64,000 bases of DNA from Chloroherpetonaceae bacterium (GTDB lineage Bacteria; Bacteroidota; Chlorobiia; Chlorobiales; Thermochlorobacteraceae): positions 372,001 to 436,000 of the forward strand of contig JANRJQ010000004.1 in the NCBI GenBank assembly GCA_033763895.1, written 5' to 3'. How positions within the stretch are numbered: the stretch's first letter is position 1; every line of letters begins with the position of its first letter. The notes below the pieces were generated by a model that did not search any database, was not told the origin of the DNA, and saw nothing but the letters and a program-made list of their open reading frames with translations. This document shows, one piece after another, positions 52,397 to 61,184 of the stretch. A program made the translations under genes and the position numbers.

Positions 52397-53350
52397 CTAT
52401 TTATCCGATTGCTTCAATTCATCAAAGAGCGATGTTACTGAACTATCGTCGTAAATTCTTTTAATAGCTTCTGCAAAAATGCCGCTGATGGAAACAACAT
52501 CTAATTTTGAACACGGTGCGTGATTGGTCAGTACGGAATCAGTCGCTATCACGCGTTCAATATGAGAATTTTCTAACCGTTCAACTGCTTTGCCTGAAAG
52601 TATCGGATGTGTACAAACGGCATAAATTTTTTCTGCACCGTTTTTCTTCATAGCTTCAGCGGCTTGGCAAATTGTGCCGGCAGTGTCAATCATATCATCA
52701 ACAAGCAACACATTTTTTCCCTTTACTTCGCCGATAATATTCATAATCTCCGCTTCATTCGGCTTTGGCCGGCGTTTATCACATATAACCAGATCGGTGT
52801 GCAACCGCTGAGCATAAGCGCGCGCAAGTTTTACACCACCAACATCGGGCGAGGCAATTACGAAATTTTCAAGTTCCATTTGCCGTATATGCTCGGTCAG
52901 TACGATCGATGAATAGAGATGATCAAACGGAATATCAAAAAACCCTTGAATTTGCGGTGCATGCAAATCCATTGTTAAAACTCTATCGGCCCCGGCTGTT
53001 GTAATCAAATTAGCATTCAGCTTGGCCGTGATGGAAACACGCGGCTGATCTTTTCGATCTTGACGAGCGTAACCGTAATATGGAATCACCGCCGTGATAC
53101 GGCTTGCCGATGCGCGTTTGGCAGCATCAATCAAAATGAGTAACTCCATCAAATTATCGGAAGGTGGATTCGTGGATTGAATAATAAATAGATCACTACC
53201 GCGAATCGATTCGTTGTATTGAACCGAAAGTTCACCGTCCGAAAAGTTTTTTACTTCTGCCCTGCACAAAGGCAAGGAAAGATGTCTTGCAATTTTTTCA
53301 GCCAACGGGCGATTGCTTCGCCCAGCAAAAATTTTTATCGTTTTGATCAT
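52397..53350 (-). CDS. prs: Ribose-phosphate pyrophosphokinase
   Basis: Prs makes PRPP from ribose 5-phosphate and ATP. ATG 53350 is used because a ribosome site (CGAGGTCC) precedes it and the conserved N-terminus (KIFAGRSNRPLAEKIARHL) starts there; the frame extends to 53494 without support. Other motifs are DLHAPQIQGFFDIPFDH and the PRPP loop VDDMIDTAGTI. The 317-residue length is typical. It is followed by the bL25 gene, a common order. Confidence 0.95.
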   Translation of the reverse strand: MIKTIKIFAGRSNRPLAEKIARHLSLPLCRAEVKNFSDGELSVQYNESIRGSDLFIIQSTNPPSDNLMELLILIDAAKRASASRITAVIPYYGYARQDRKDQPRVSITAKLNANLITTAGADRVLTMDLHAPQIQGFFDIPFDHLYSSIVLTEHIRQMELENFVIASPDVGGVKLARAYAQRLHTDLVICDKRRPKPNEAEIMNIIGEVKGKNVLLVDDMIDTAGTICQAAEAMKKNGAEKIYAVCTHPILSGKAVERLENSHIERVIATDSVLTNHAPCSKLDVVSISGIFAEAIKRIYDDSSVTSLFDELKQSDK

Positions 53351-53589
53351 AGTGGACCTCGGATAAAAACCGGAATTAAATTTTCCAAACAAGTTTTTTT
53401 TAGGCTTGCCATACCCTAATTTTGACAAAGCAAAAAAGCAACGGTAAAGCCCCTGCTTTTTCTCGGCTAAAAAAATTGAGCCGCAAATATACATTAATTT
53501 CTAAAAAAAGTAATGGAATTCAGGCTTTTTTCCTTTCCCATTTGGAGAGGGTTTTATTCTATTCAAAGACCTGCGGTTTTAACCGAATT

Positions 53590-54651
53590 ATGAGAGCAAA
53601 CGAAATTAAGGACTATTTATCTGAAAAACTTGGAAGTTCTGTCGATTACTTTGGCGACCCGACGCTTGAGCTCTCGAAACTCGCCAAAATTGAGGAAGCC
53701 GGATACGGAGAAATTTCCTTTATTTCTAACCCGAAGTATGAGAAGTTTTTGACTACCACTGAGGCCTCTGCATTAATCGTTTCAAAAGACCTTAAAATCG
53801 AATCCGCTCGCCCCGGGCTTGGGCTTTTTCAGGTGGATGATGCTTATTTGGCGTTTGTCTTTTTGCTTGAAAAATTTACACCTCCAATCGAATTAATCCG
53901 AAACGGCATTTCACCATCCTCATTTATTCATCCTTCTGCGATTTTGGCTGACGGGGTTTCTGTTGGCGAAAATGCTTTTATTGGAGAAAATGTTAGAATT
54001 GGCAGAAATACCCGAATATTTCAAAATTCAGTCATTCTTGCAGGTTCACTTCTTGGTGAAGATTGTACGATTTACCCAAATGTGACAATCTATCACGGGT
54101 CAAAAATTGGGCATCGAGTAACGATTCACTCGGGTGCGGTTATTGGAGCGGATGGATTTGGTTTCGCACCAAGGTCAGATGGGCGGTATCATAAAATTCC
54201 CCAAATAGGGATTGTACGCATTGGAAACGATGTTGAAATCGGTGCCAATACCACGATTGACCGTGCTACAATTACTGAAACCGTTATCGAAGATGGTGTA
54301 AAAATAGATAACCTTGTTCAAATTGGGCATAACTGCAAAATCGGGAAGAACACCGTCATTGCAGGGCAAGTTGGCATTTCGGGAAGTACGAAAATAGGTG
54401 AAAATTGCCTTTTAGGTGGTCAAGTTGGGCTCGTAGGGCATATTGAAATAGGAAATAAAATCACTATCGGTTCAAAAGCAGGCGTTGCAAAATCGTTTTT
54501 GAACGAAGGGGAATCGCTTCGAGGCATTCCCGCTCGCCCGATTCGCCATCAGTTGCGCCAAGAGGCTTTGCTTGGAAAATTGGCTGATCTAATAGAAACC
54601 GTGAAAGTGATGCAAAAGGAACTTGATGAATTGAAGTCAAAATCGACTTAG
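53590..54651 (+). CDS. lpxD: UDP-3-O-acylglucosamine N-acyltransferase LpxD
   Basis: LpxD adds the N-linked acyl chain in lipid A synthesis. The N-terminal uridine-binding domain (residues 1-95) is followed by left-handed beta-helix hexapeptide repeats (for example SAILADGVSVGENAFIGENV), with the catalytic His in NLVQIGHNCKIG, and a C-terminal helical tail. ATG 53590 is chosen at the conserved start; the open frame begins further upstream (53422) in DNA that is probably the prs promoter region. A lipopolysaccharide-type outer membrane is implied. Confidence 0.93.
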   Translation: MRANEIKDYLSEKLGSSVDYFGDPTLELSKLAKIEEAGYGEISFISNPKYEKFLTTTEASALIVSKDLKIESARPGLGLFQVDDAYLAFVFLLEKFTPPIELIRNGISPSSFIHPSAILADGVSVGENAFIGENVRIGRNTRIFQNSVILAGSLLGEDCTIYPNVTIYHGSKIGHRVTIHSGAVIGADGFGFAPRSDGRYHKIPQIGIVRIGNDVEIGANTTIDRATITETVIEDGVKIDNLVQIGHNCKIGKNTVIAGQVGISGSTKIGENCLLGGQVGLVGHIEIGNKITIGSKAGVAKSFLNEGESLRGIPARPIRHQLRQEALLGKLADLIETVKVMQKELDELKSKST

Positions 54652-54806
54652 CATTTCGTTATAATTCTTTCACTTCAAAGATTCATTCTTTTCTCAAGGC
54701 CATTAATCCTTTCAAGTGATTTAAACGCATTGCTCAAGTTTTTTGATAGAGAGGTTAAATCCTACATTTATTTCTCACTTTTACCAAATTCTAAACCGAA
54801 AACGAA

Positions 54807-56153
54807 ATGGAACTTTATCTCCCTTTTGCGCCACTTTTAGCGGCACTCGGTGTGATGCTCACGCTTTCACTTGCAGTTGAGCGTTTTTTAGAGATTGGCA
54901 GTTGGCTATTTGACCAACTTTTTCTTTTTCGCATTGAGATTTACTCATCCTTAAAGCGTGATTTAGAAAAGGAGCAGCTGGCATTTAAGGAAGCCTCGGA
55001 ATTAGATGAAATTCGTTCATTTAATCATGATCTCAGAGAAATCCCTCCAAACCCAAATTTCTCGTTTGTGGAAAAATCATTTGATCTTCTTCCAATGCCT
55101 ATAGGAAATCGAAATTCCATCACAAAAGAATTTTGGTTAAACACTTTAGGCTGTTTTGTAGGAATTGCCGGATGCAAATTCTCAAATTTTTCGATTTTCA
55201 CTTTTCTGCCTTTTGGCAACGATTCCTTGCCTAACACAGTACTTGGTATGGTATTGACCGGTATCATTATTGGCGCAGGAAGTAAGCCGGTACATTTTTT
55301 GATTCGCTTTATTACGGAGAGAAAATTACAAGTATCTCGTCCTGAAAAAATTGTGGGATATCGTGAATTGCTTAGCGCAAACCCATCTGATGAACATGAA
55401 CAGATAAATTCTGAAAGTGCTTCAATACCTTCCGCTACTGTTAAACAAACTACTAACGGATTCAATTCGGCTAATGCTCTGAAAAATGAAGTTTTGACGC
55501 ATGCTCCAATTTCACTAGAAACACTTGTGGGCTACCTGCACCATCAAGGGGTTCATTCTAAAGCGATAGAACATTCTCATCAGCGCACCGCACCAATTGA
55601 TCTTATCGTTTATCATCACACAGCGATGAACAGCAGCGCGCCTTTTTCTGAAGTAATCAAAGAATTCGAACGAAAAAAGTGGCTTGCGGGATATCATGCG
55701 GTAGTGTTTCAGAACGGGGCAATTGAAATTTTAACCCGTTGGGATAGGCGGGGCAATCATGCGGCAGGATACAATTTTCGCTCGCTTGGGCTGGCATTTC
55801 AAGGCAATTATGAAACAAACCCTAAAGTACCGTTTTCAAATGTGAATGGCAGGCTTGGTTCTTCGCAAGCCACATTGCCTCAGTTACATGCAGCTGCTCG
55901 CGTTATTGCGCTATGGCACTTTCTTTATCAAGTTCCGCTCGAATTCCCTCAGGCAGTTTCAGATAAAAAGGTTATTTCAAAAGCGATAAAAGGAATTGTT
56001 CCTCATCGTCACTTGGCATTTAAGGCTTGCCCCGGAGAAAGTTTTCAATTTGATCTGTTTCAACAAACAATTGTTGAATATGTAACCGCTTGGAAAAAAT
56101 TAGATGGATTTGAAACTGCACTAAAAAATTTCAAAACACAACCCTACTTATGA
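54807..56153 (+). CDS. Membrane-anchored N-acetylmuramoyl-L-alanine amidase, type 2 fold
   Basis: The first 180 residues hold about three hydrophobic segments (LLAALGVMLTLSLAV, GCFVGIAGCKFSNFSI, VLGMVLTGIIIGAGSKPVHF). A linker follows. The C-terminal domain is Amidase_2/PGRP-like: LIVYHHTAMNSSAPF, GYHAVVFQNGAIEIL, GNHAAGYNFRSLGLAFQGNY and PHRHLAFKACPGESF. Zinc ligands are His of YHHT, His of PHRH and Cys of ACPG. It should cut peptidoglycan stem peptides. Phage endolysins usually lack such a membrane part. It overlaps the next gene by 4 nt (ATGA) and begins a four-gene cassette. Confidence 0.86.
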   Translation: MELYLPFAPLLAALGVMLTLSLAVERFLEIGSWLFDQLFLFRIEIYSSLKRDLEKEQLAFKEASELDEIRSFNHDLREIPPNPNFSFVEKSFDLLPMPIGNRNSITKEFWLNTLGCFVGIAGCKFSNFSIFTFLPFGNDSLPNTVLGMVLTGIIIGAGSKPVHFLIRFITERKLQVSRPEKIVGYRELLSANPSDEHEQINSESASIPSATVKQTTNGFNSANALKNEVLTHAPISLETLVGYLHHQGVHSKAIEHSHQRTAPIDLIVYHHTAMNSSAPFSEVIKEFERKKWLAGYHAVVFQNGAIEILTRWDRRGNHAAGYNFRSLGLAFQGNYETNPKVPFSNVNGRLGSSQATLPQLHAAARVIALWHFLYQVPLEFPQAVSDKKVISKAIKGIVPHRHLAFKACPGESFQFDLFQQTIVEYVTAWKKLDGFETALKNFKTQPYL

Positions 56154-56815
56154 ACCCATTGGATTCGGTAAAAACGGGAGTTGAGACATTCTCGAAGGAT
56201 GCCATTACGCTCACGACGTTTGTATTTTTCATTTATCTCACTCTTGCCATAACAGTAGAACGGATTTTAGAGTATCTCAATAGCCTCTTTAAGTATGTAG
56301 AGATGAGGCATGATTTTTTCTCTGGTTTTTGGCTTCATCGTGCCAAGTTTGTTCAAGAGAAACTTGAACTTGCGTATGCACTTCAACAAAACTCTGCTAT
56401 AGGGAAAACCGTAGTGGAATCATTTTCATCTCATTTGCTAAGCAGTTCCAAAGAAGGTGAGAAGAAATCGATTTCTATCGAAAAAGTTCGAATTTTTTGG
56501 GTGAAGGCGGTCAATCGCGTGATGTCTTTTTTTCTAGCGTTGTTTCTCTTAAAAGTTGTTTTGCAGAATACGGTGCTTGAAGCCAAATCGGCACTTTTGC
56601 TGAAGAGTATCCTTGATGTTTATGGGTTCAATCGCTTTAAGTCAATTTTTGAGTTTCTTTTCGATAACATTGGTCAGGAGGGTTTAGAAATTTCACTTAC
56701 TGCACCATCCGTGTTTATTGTTTCAGCGCTGATTTCAATGGGCGTTGAACCGCTTCACAATCTTATTGTCCAAGCCGAAAAAAAGCTTAAGTCATCAACG
56801 GAAAAATCATCATAA
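56150..56815 (+). CDS. Membrane protein related to the amidase N-terminal region
   Basis: A 221-residue protein has hydrophobic segments near residues 20-40, 115-130 and 175-190. It shares pattern with the membrane region of the upstream amidase: TVERILEYLNSLF against AVERFLEIGSWLF, and SALISMGVEPLHNLI against GIIIGAGSKPVHFLI. The two are therefore likely paralogous membrane domains. It overlaps the amidase by 4 nt and the next gene by 1 nt. A holin-like or partner role is possible but not shown. Confidence 0.74.
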   Translation: MNPLDSVKTGVETFSKDAITLTTFVFFIYLTLAITVERILEYLNSLFKYVEMRHDFFSGFWLHRAKFVQEKLELAYALQQNSAIGKTVVESFSSHLLSSSKEGEKKSISIEKVRIFWVKAVNRVMSFFLALFLLKVVLQNTVLEAKSALLLKSILDVYGFNRFKSIFEFLFDNIGQEGLEISLTAPSVFIVSALISMGVEPLHNLIVQAEKKLKSSTEKSS

Positions 56816-57294
56816 TGGAGTTTGTTAAATCTATATTCAGTTTTCAACTCAATTCATTTTGGGTTGATGTTCTTATCCTTACCGTGGTTTTTATTTTGGG
56901 CATATTTCTTTTTGTACGATTAGAGCTGAAAGGAAGTGGAAATCGGGGATGGTTTTATACGGTTATGTTTATTTTATTGGGGTTTGGCATAGGAGGGATA
57001 GCGTGGAGAAGAAAGCGGTTATTTGAAGAACTAAAAAAGCGAGAGGAAGAAATCGCCGCGATGGAAAAGCGGTACGATGAATTAAAGCGAAAGGCGGAAA
57101 TCAGTGATGCCGAGTATCAAGCGGCTTCGGAACGGTTAAAGCAATCGAAGTTAGAAAGTGCCGAAGCCATAGCCAATGCTGATGAAAGCTTACGCAAAAG
57201 GGTTGAAGAAATAAAAAAGCATCACGAAACCATAACACCAGAAGAACTCTATGATGAAATCAAAAAAATACTTGGAACGCCTGCGCCGCAATAG
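56815..57294 (+). CDS. Two-helix membrane protein with coiled coil
   Basis: Two membrane helices (residues about 15-35 and 45-64) precede a long charged coiled coil (residues 65-135, for example LFEELKKREEEIAAMEKRYD). The C-terminus is PEELYDEIKKILGTPAPQ. The layout recalls inner-membrane spanin subunits (Rz), though those normally have one helix. It overlaps the amidase-side gene by 1 nt and the next gene by 44 nt, a nested arrangement as in Rz/Rz1. No homologue is recognised. Confidence 0.7.
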   Translation: MEFVKSIFSFQLNSFWVDVLILTVVFILGIFLFVRLELKGSGNRGWFYTVMFILLGFGIGGIAWRRKRLFEELKKREEEIAAMEKRYDELKRKAEISDAEYQAASERLKQSKLESAEAIANADESLRKRVEEIKKHHETITPEELYDEIKKILGTPAPQ

Positions 57295-57871
57295 AATTTC
57301 ATTCTTACAGCTTTTTTCACTTGGCAGATTGGCCATCCTAAGTCTAATGGTTTCAGTGAACTTGTACGCCCAAGAAGTGAAGTTTAGTATAGGTGGAAAG
57401 AGTTTTCAAGTCAGCCGATTGGATGCCAATACTTTTGTTGCAAAAAAGGATTCGTCTGTTGTAGTCATTTTACCGATGGATACATTGTCGCGATTGGTTG
57501 AGCGGGTTCGCATTTTGCAAGAGCGGGTGAAGCGAGATAGCATTGAAATTGCCTCACAATTGAAATTGATTCAAAACTTTGAAGCCTATAAAGCTGCCGC
57601 TGATACCAATCTTATCAGGCAAAAATCATTGATTGCTGTAACAGACAGCATTTCTGAGGCTTATAAAAAGCTTTACATTGATCTGAAATCAATTTCGGGC
57701 AGCAGCGATTATCGCTTGCTGATTGGGGGTGCCGGATGGAGAGAGCGTGACGAAGTAAATCTCTATGGGCATTTCGGCTTTGGCTATCGTGATTGGCAGT
57801 TTATGTTCACTTATGGTTTTACAGGATTTGCAACAAATTCATTGAGTATCATTAAAGTCTTTGGCTTTTGA
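57251..57871 (+). CDS. Exported protein with coiled coil and barrel-like end
   Basis: An export segment (FSLGRLAILSLMVSVNLYAQ, cleaved after AQ) is followed by a short beta domain (KFSIGGKSFQVSRLD), a coiled coil (TLSRLVERVRILQERVKRDS) and a C-terminal Gly/aromatic stretch (LYGHFGFGYRDWQFMFTYGF) ending in Phe, suggestive of outer-membrane insertion. It starts within the coiled-coil gene (44-nt overlap, different frame), with a weak ribosome site GAAGAACT. The set resembles an outer-membrane spanin partner, but this is inference. Confidence 0.68.
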   Translation: MMKSKKYLERLRRNRISFLQLFSLGRLAILSLMVSVNLYAQEVKFSIGGKSFQVSRLDANTFVAKKDSSVVVILPMDTLSRLVERVRILQERVKRDSIEIASQLKLIQNFEAYKAAADTNLIRQKSLIAVTDSISEAYKKLYIDLKSISGSSDYRLLIGGAGWRERDEVNLYGHFGFGYRDWQFMFTYGFTGFATNSLSIIKVFGF

Positions 57872-57891
57872 TTCCGTCATTAACCCATAAA

Positions 57892-60384
57892 CTATTCATA
57901 CCGCAAACTCTTCACCGGATTGGTTAAGGCTACGCGAATGGAATGTGCTGAAACGGTTATAGTTGCGATCATTATTCCTAACAGAATTGAAAAGAAAAAG
58001 AGAGAGAGTTTTGGCTCGGTATGATAGGCAAAACTATTGAGCCACTCTTTCATCACAACATGCGTAATTGGGATTGCAATCACAAATGCAATACCGACCA
58101 ACTTAAGAAAATCGGCTGCAATCATTGAAAAGATATCTCCGACTGAAGCTCCCAAAACCTTTCGAATTCCAATTTCTTTTGTTCGCTCTTCCGCAGTAAA
58201 AGCTGATAATCCAAAAAGCCCAAGTGAGCCGATAGCAACCGCAATGACCGCAAAGACGCTCAGTAAATATCCAAATCGAAATTGATTTCGATATTGTGCT
58301 TCATATCTCTCCGAAAGAAAACTGAATCTTAAATCACTATTTTGAATCACTCTTGCCCAAATCGATTTTATTTCGCGAATCGTATTTTCAACCGACTCCG
58401 AGGATTCACAAGCAGCCGGCGAAAGTTTAAGACTGAGAGAGCTAAATTGACCCGGGAAAATTCGCAATGCAAGCGGCTCAATTTTGGTTTGAAGCGACTT
58501 ATAGTGAAAATCTTTCACCACACCAATAACTTCACCATCTCCCGGAAAAAGTTTGGTAATTTTTTTCCCTAAAGCCTCCTCGGGTGACTTGAAACCCAAG
58601 GTTTGAATCGCCGTTTCATTAAGCAATATCCCTCGGGAGCACTGTGTAGAAAATCCGTATTCGGTATTCATCATTTCCAGTGGTTCTCCCTTTCGATACG
58701 GCCTTCCGGCAACAGTGGTCAGTTCATATTGGTCAATAAATTGATCATCGATAAGGAACATATTCATTTCAGTGCGAAGCGGCTCTTTCCCCTCACTCAA
58801 TTCGATATTCATAAGCCAAGTACCTACGGGTGCTGATGGAACATTACCGGAAAGGCTGACACTTGCGATATAAGCCGACTTTGCAAATTCATTTTTTAGT
58901 GCTTCAAGTCGGGCTCTCGCTTCTTCATTTTCGACATCAATAACAATCATTGGGGTTGTACTAAAACCTAAGGGTTTGGAATTCATGTAATTGATTTGCG
59001 ACTTAACAATAAGTGCAGCGATAATTAACGCTGCAGAAATTGAAAATTGAAATACAACGAGAGCTTTTCTCACTATCCTACTGCTTTTTTGGCGTGAATA
59101 CAGTGCGGAACCAGAGGGAAGAAATCGAGAGAGAACTGCGGCTGGATAAAGCCCTGCAGCAACACCTACGATAAAAGCAGATAAAAAAAAGAGAATGGTG
59201 TTACTTATCGGTATAGATGTAAACCCAAGCAACGAAAGGGCTGATGAACCTAACGATAACTTCTTTTCAGTAAAAGCATTGAATTCAGGTAAAAGAACTT
59301 CGATTATTCCTATGGCGATAATTGAGGACAATAGGGTAAGCATTACTGATTCCGCAATAAATTGAATTGCAATATGTTTTCGCTCTGCCCCGAGTGTTTT
59401 TCGGATTCCTATTTCTTTGTATCGTCTCATTGAACGGGCAGTTGCAAGGTTGATGAAATTGATCCCTGCCAATATCAAAATCACAAGTCCTATTGTTGAA
59501 AAAAGCAGAATTGCGTTCATATTCCCAACTTCCGACATCTGATTTTCCAGTTCTGACCTTAAGTAAATGTCTTTTAGTGGTTCAAGAAGAAGTTGAATTT
59601 TGAGGTTATCTCCCTTTATTCGTTCATTGAGTAGTTTCTCAGCCGTTGCTTTTAGTTCTTGTTCAAACTGTTGTAACAAGACGCCCTTATGAAGAAGGAC
59701 ATAAGTATAGTAGGAGGAAGATGACCAATTATCCATCATCCAAGCGACCCCGGGAATTAGTTCCAACGTGCGAAATGACCCTAGAATCTCAAAGCAGATA
59801 TGAGATTGTTTTGGCGGGTCTTTGATTACTCCCGTTATGGTGACCTCGCCAAATGAGGTTTTAAGTTTTTCTCCAATAATTGCCGTGTGACCAAATCTTT
59901 TTTGTGCAAACGATTCCGAAACCACCATAGAAAAAGGAATCTCTAAGGCAGTTTCCGGATTGCCTTGAATAAGTTCAAACGAAAACACATTGAAGAACTC
60001 TTTATCTGCAAAAAGGATTTCATTGGTTTTAAACTTGGTTCCTTTTGAAATTGATTGAAATTCGATTTGCCAATCTTTTCCACCAAACTTGAAAAGGCGA
60101 ATCGCCGATTCAATCGTCGTCATTTTTTCTTTCATCATTTTGCCAAAAGGTGCGGGCATAACGGCTGAAACTTCTGCCTTACCGTCACGAATCGAGCGCC
60201 GGCCAATACGGATAATTCGATCTTTTTTTTCGTGAAATTCATCAAAGGCAAGTTCATCAGCGACATAAAGGACAATCATCCCTGCAGAAGCTAGCCCAAG
60301 CGCTAATCCAATAAGATTTATTACCGTGTAAGTTTTTTGACGTAGCATATTTCGCCACGCCGTTAGCAGATAGTTTTTTAACAT
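57892..60384 (-). CDS. MacB/FtsX-type ABC transporter permease
   Basis: This large permease (830 residues) has two FtsX-like halves, each with an extracellular MacB-type domain. The start is MLKNYLLTAWRNMLRQKTY, and helix groups are near residues 20-40, 285-450 and 720-815. The motif EIGIRKTLGAERKHIAIQF recurs in the second half as EIGIRKVLGASVGDIFSMI, showing internal duplication. It belongs to the Bacteroidota-type MacB-like export permeases. It lies in one direction with the ATPase and adaptor, with an 81-nt gap to the ATPase. Confidence 0.9.
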   Translation of the reverse strand: MLKNYLLTAWRNMLRQKTYTVINLIGLALGLASAGMIVLYVADELAFDEFHEKKDRIIRIGRRSIRDGKAEVSAVMPAPFGKMMKEKMTTIESAIRLFKFGGKDWQIEFQSISKGTKFKTNEILFADKEFFNVFSFELIQGNPETALEIPFSMVVSESFAQKRFGHTAIIGEKLKTSFGEVTITGVIKDPPKQSHICFEILGSFRTLELIPGVAWMMDNWSSSSYYTYVLLHKGVLLQQFEQELKATAEKLLNERIKGDNLKIQLLLEPLKDIYLRSELENQMSEVGNMNAILLFSTIGLVILILAGINFINLATARSMRRYKEIGIRKTLGAERKHIAIQFIAESVMLTLLSSIIAIGIIEVLLPEFNAFTEKKLSLGSSALSLLGFTSIPISNTILFFLSAFIVGVAAGLYPAAVLSRFLPSGSALYSRQKSSRIVRKALVVFQFSISAALIIAALIVKSQINYMNSKPLGFSTTPMIVIDVENEEARARLEALKNEFAKSAYIASVSLSGNVPSAPVGTWLMNIELSEGKEPLRTEMNMFLIDDQFIDQYELTTVAGRPYRKGEPLEMMNTEYGFSTQCSRGILLNETAIQTLGFKSPEEALGKKITKLFPGDGEVIGVVKDFHYKSLQTKIEPLALRIFPGQFSSLSLKLSPAACESSESVENTIREIKSIWARVIQNSDLRFSFLSERYEAQYRNQFRFGYLLSVFAVIAVAIGSLGLFGLSAFTAEERTKEIGIRKVLGASVGDIFSMIAADFLKLVGIAFVIAIPITHVVMKEWLNSFAYHTEPKLSLFFFSILLGIMIATITVSAHSIRVALTNPVKSLRYE

Positions 60385-60465
60385 GATGCGGTTTTTATAA
60401 CGCCATTTATAAAAATTCTATTGTTCACCCCAGTTCTAAAAAGAGGTGCGATTTCAAGTGCTCAA

Positions 60466-61158
60466 TCATCCGTGTTTTAGGGTTCGTTTGTAATTTTCAG
60501 ATACCACTTGCCCATCAAACAAGTGAACCGCGCGATGAGCATAATCGGCGTCTTCACCCGAGTGTGTCACCATAACAATAGTGGTTCCACTCTCATTGAG
60601 TTTTGATAACGTATCCATCACTTCTTTTCGATTTTTAGAATCCAAGTTTCCGGTTGGTTCATCGGCAAGAATAAATTTTGGATTGCCAACCACTGCCCTT
60701 GCAATTGCGGCTCGCTGCTGTTGGCCACCGGAAAGCTGCTGAGGGAAATGATTTCGGCGAGGCATGATGTTCATTTGGGCAAGTGCTTTATCGACTCGCC
60801 ATTTTCGATCGCCACTTGAAACCCCTTGATAAAGCAAGGGAAGTTCAACATTTTCAAATACAGTGAGCTCGTCAATGAGATTAAAACTCTGGAAAACGAA
60901 TCCGATTTTGTGTTTACGAAGTACCGCTCGTTGCGATTCTGAGTAACCGGCTACGTTTTCACCATCAAAAATAAACTCGCCATCATTGGGGTTATCGAGC
61001 AATCCTAAGATGTTTAGAAGGGTTGACTTCCCGCAACCTGAAGGCCCCATAATTGCAACGAATTCGCCTTCTTTCACTTGTAGATTTATACTCCTTAAGG
61101 CGGTGGTTTCAACTTCATCCGTTCGATATACTTTCTGAAGATTCTTGAGCGTAATCAT
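60466..61158 (-). CDS. ABC transporter ATP-binding protein (MacB/LolD type)
   Basis: The ATPase has Walker A GPSGCGKSTLLN, signature LSGGQQQRAAIARA and Walker B FILADEPTGNLDS, with H-loop His in MVTHSGEDADY. The 230-residue length is that of the LolD/MacB class. It partners with the downstream permease and the upstream adaptor in an export system. The exported substrate (lipoprotein, peptide or drug) cannot be inferred. Confidence 0.93.
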   Translation of the reverse strand: MITLKNLQKVYRTDEVETTALRSINLQVKEGEFVAIMGPSGCGKSTLLNILGLLDNPNDGEFIFDGENVAGYSESQRAVLRKHKIGFVFQSFNLIDELTVFENVELPLLYQGVSSGDRKWRVDKALAQMNIMPRRNHFPQQLSGGQQQRAAIARAVVGNPKFILADEPTGNLDSKNRKEVMDTLSKLNESGTTIVMVTHSGEDADYAHRAVHLFDGQVVSENYKRTLKHG

Positions 61159-61184
61159 TTGTTATTGGTTTTGTTTGTTTCTAT

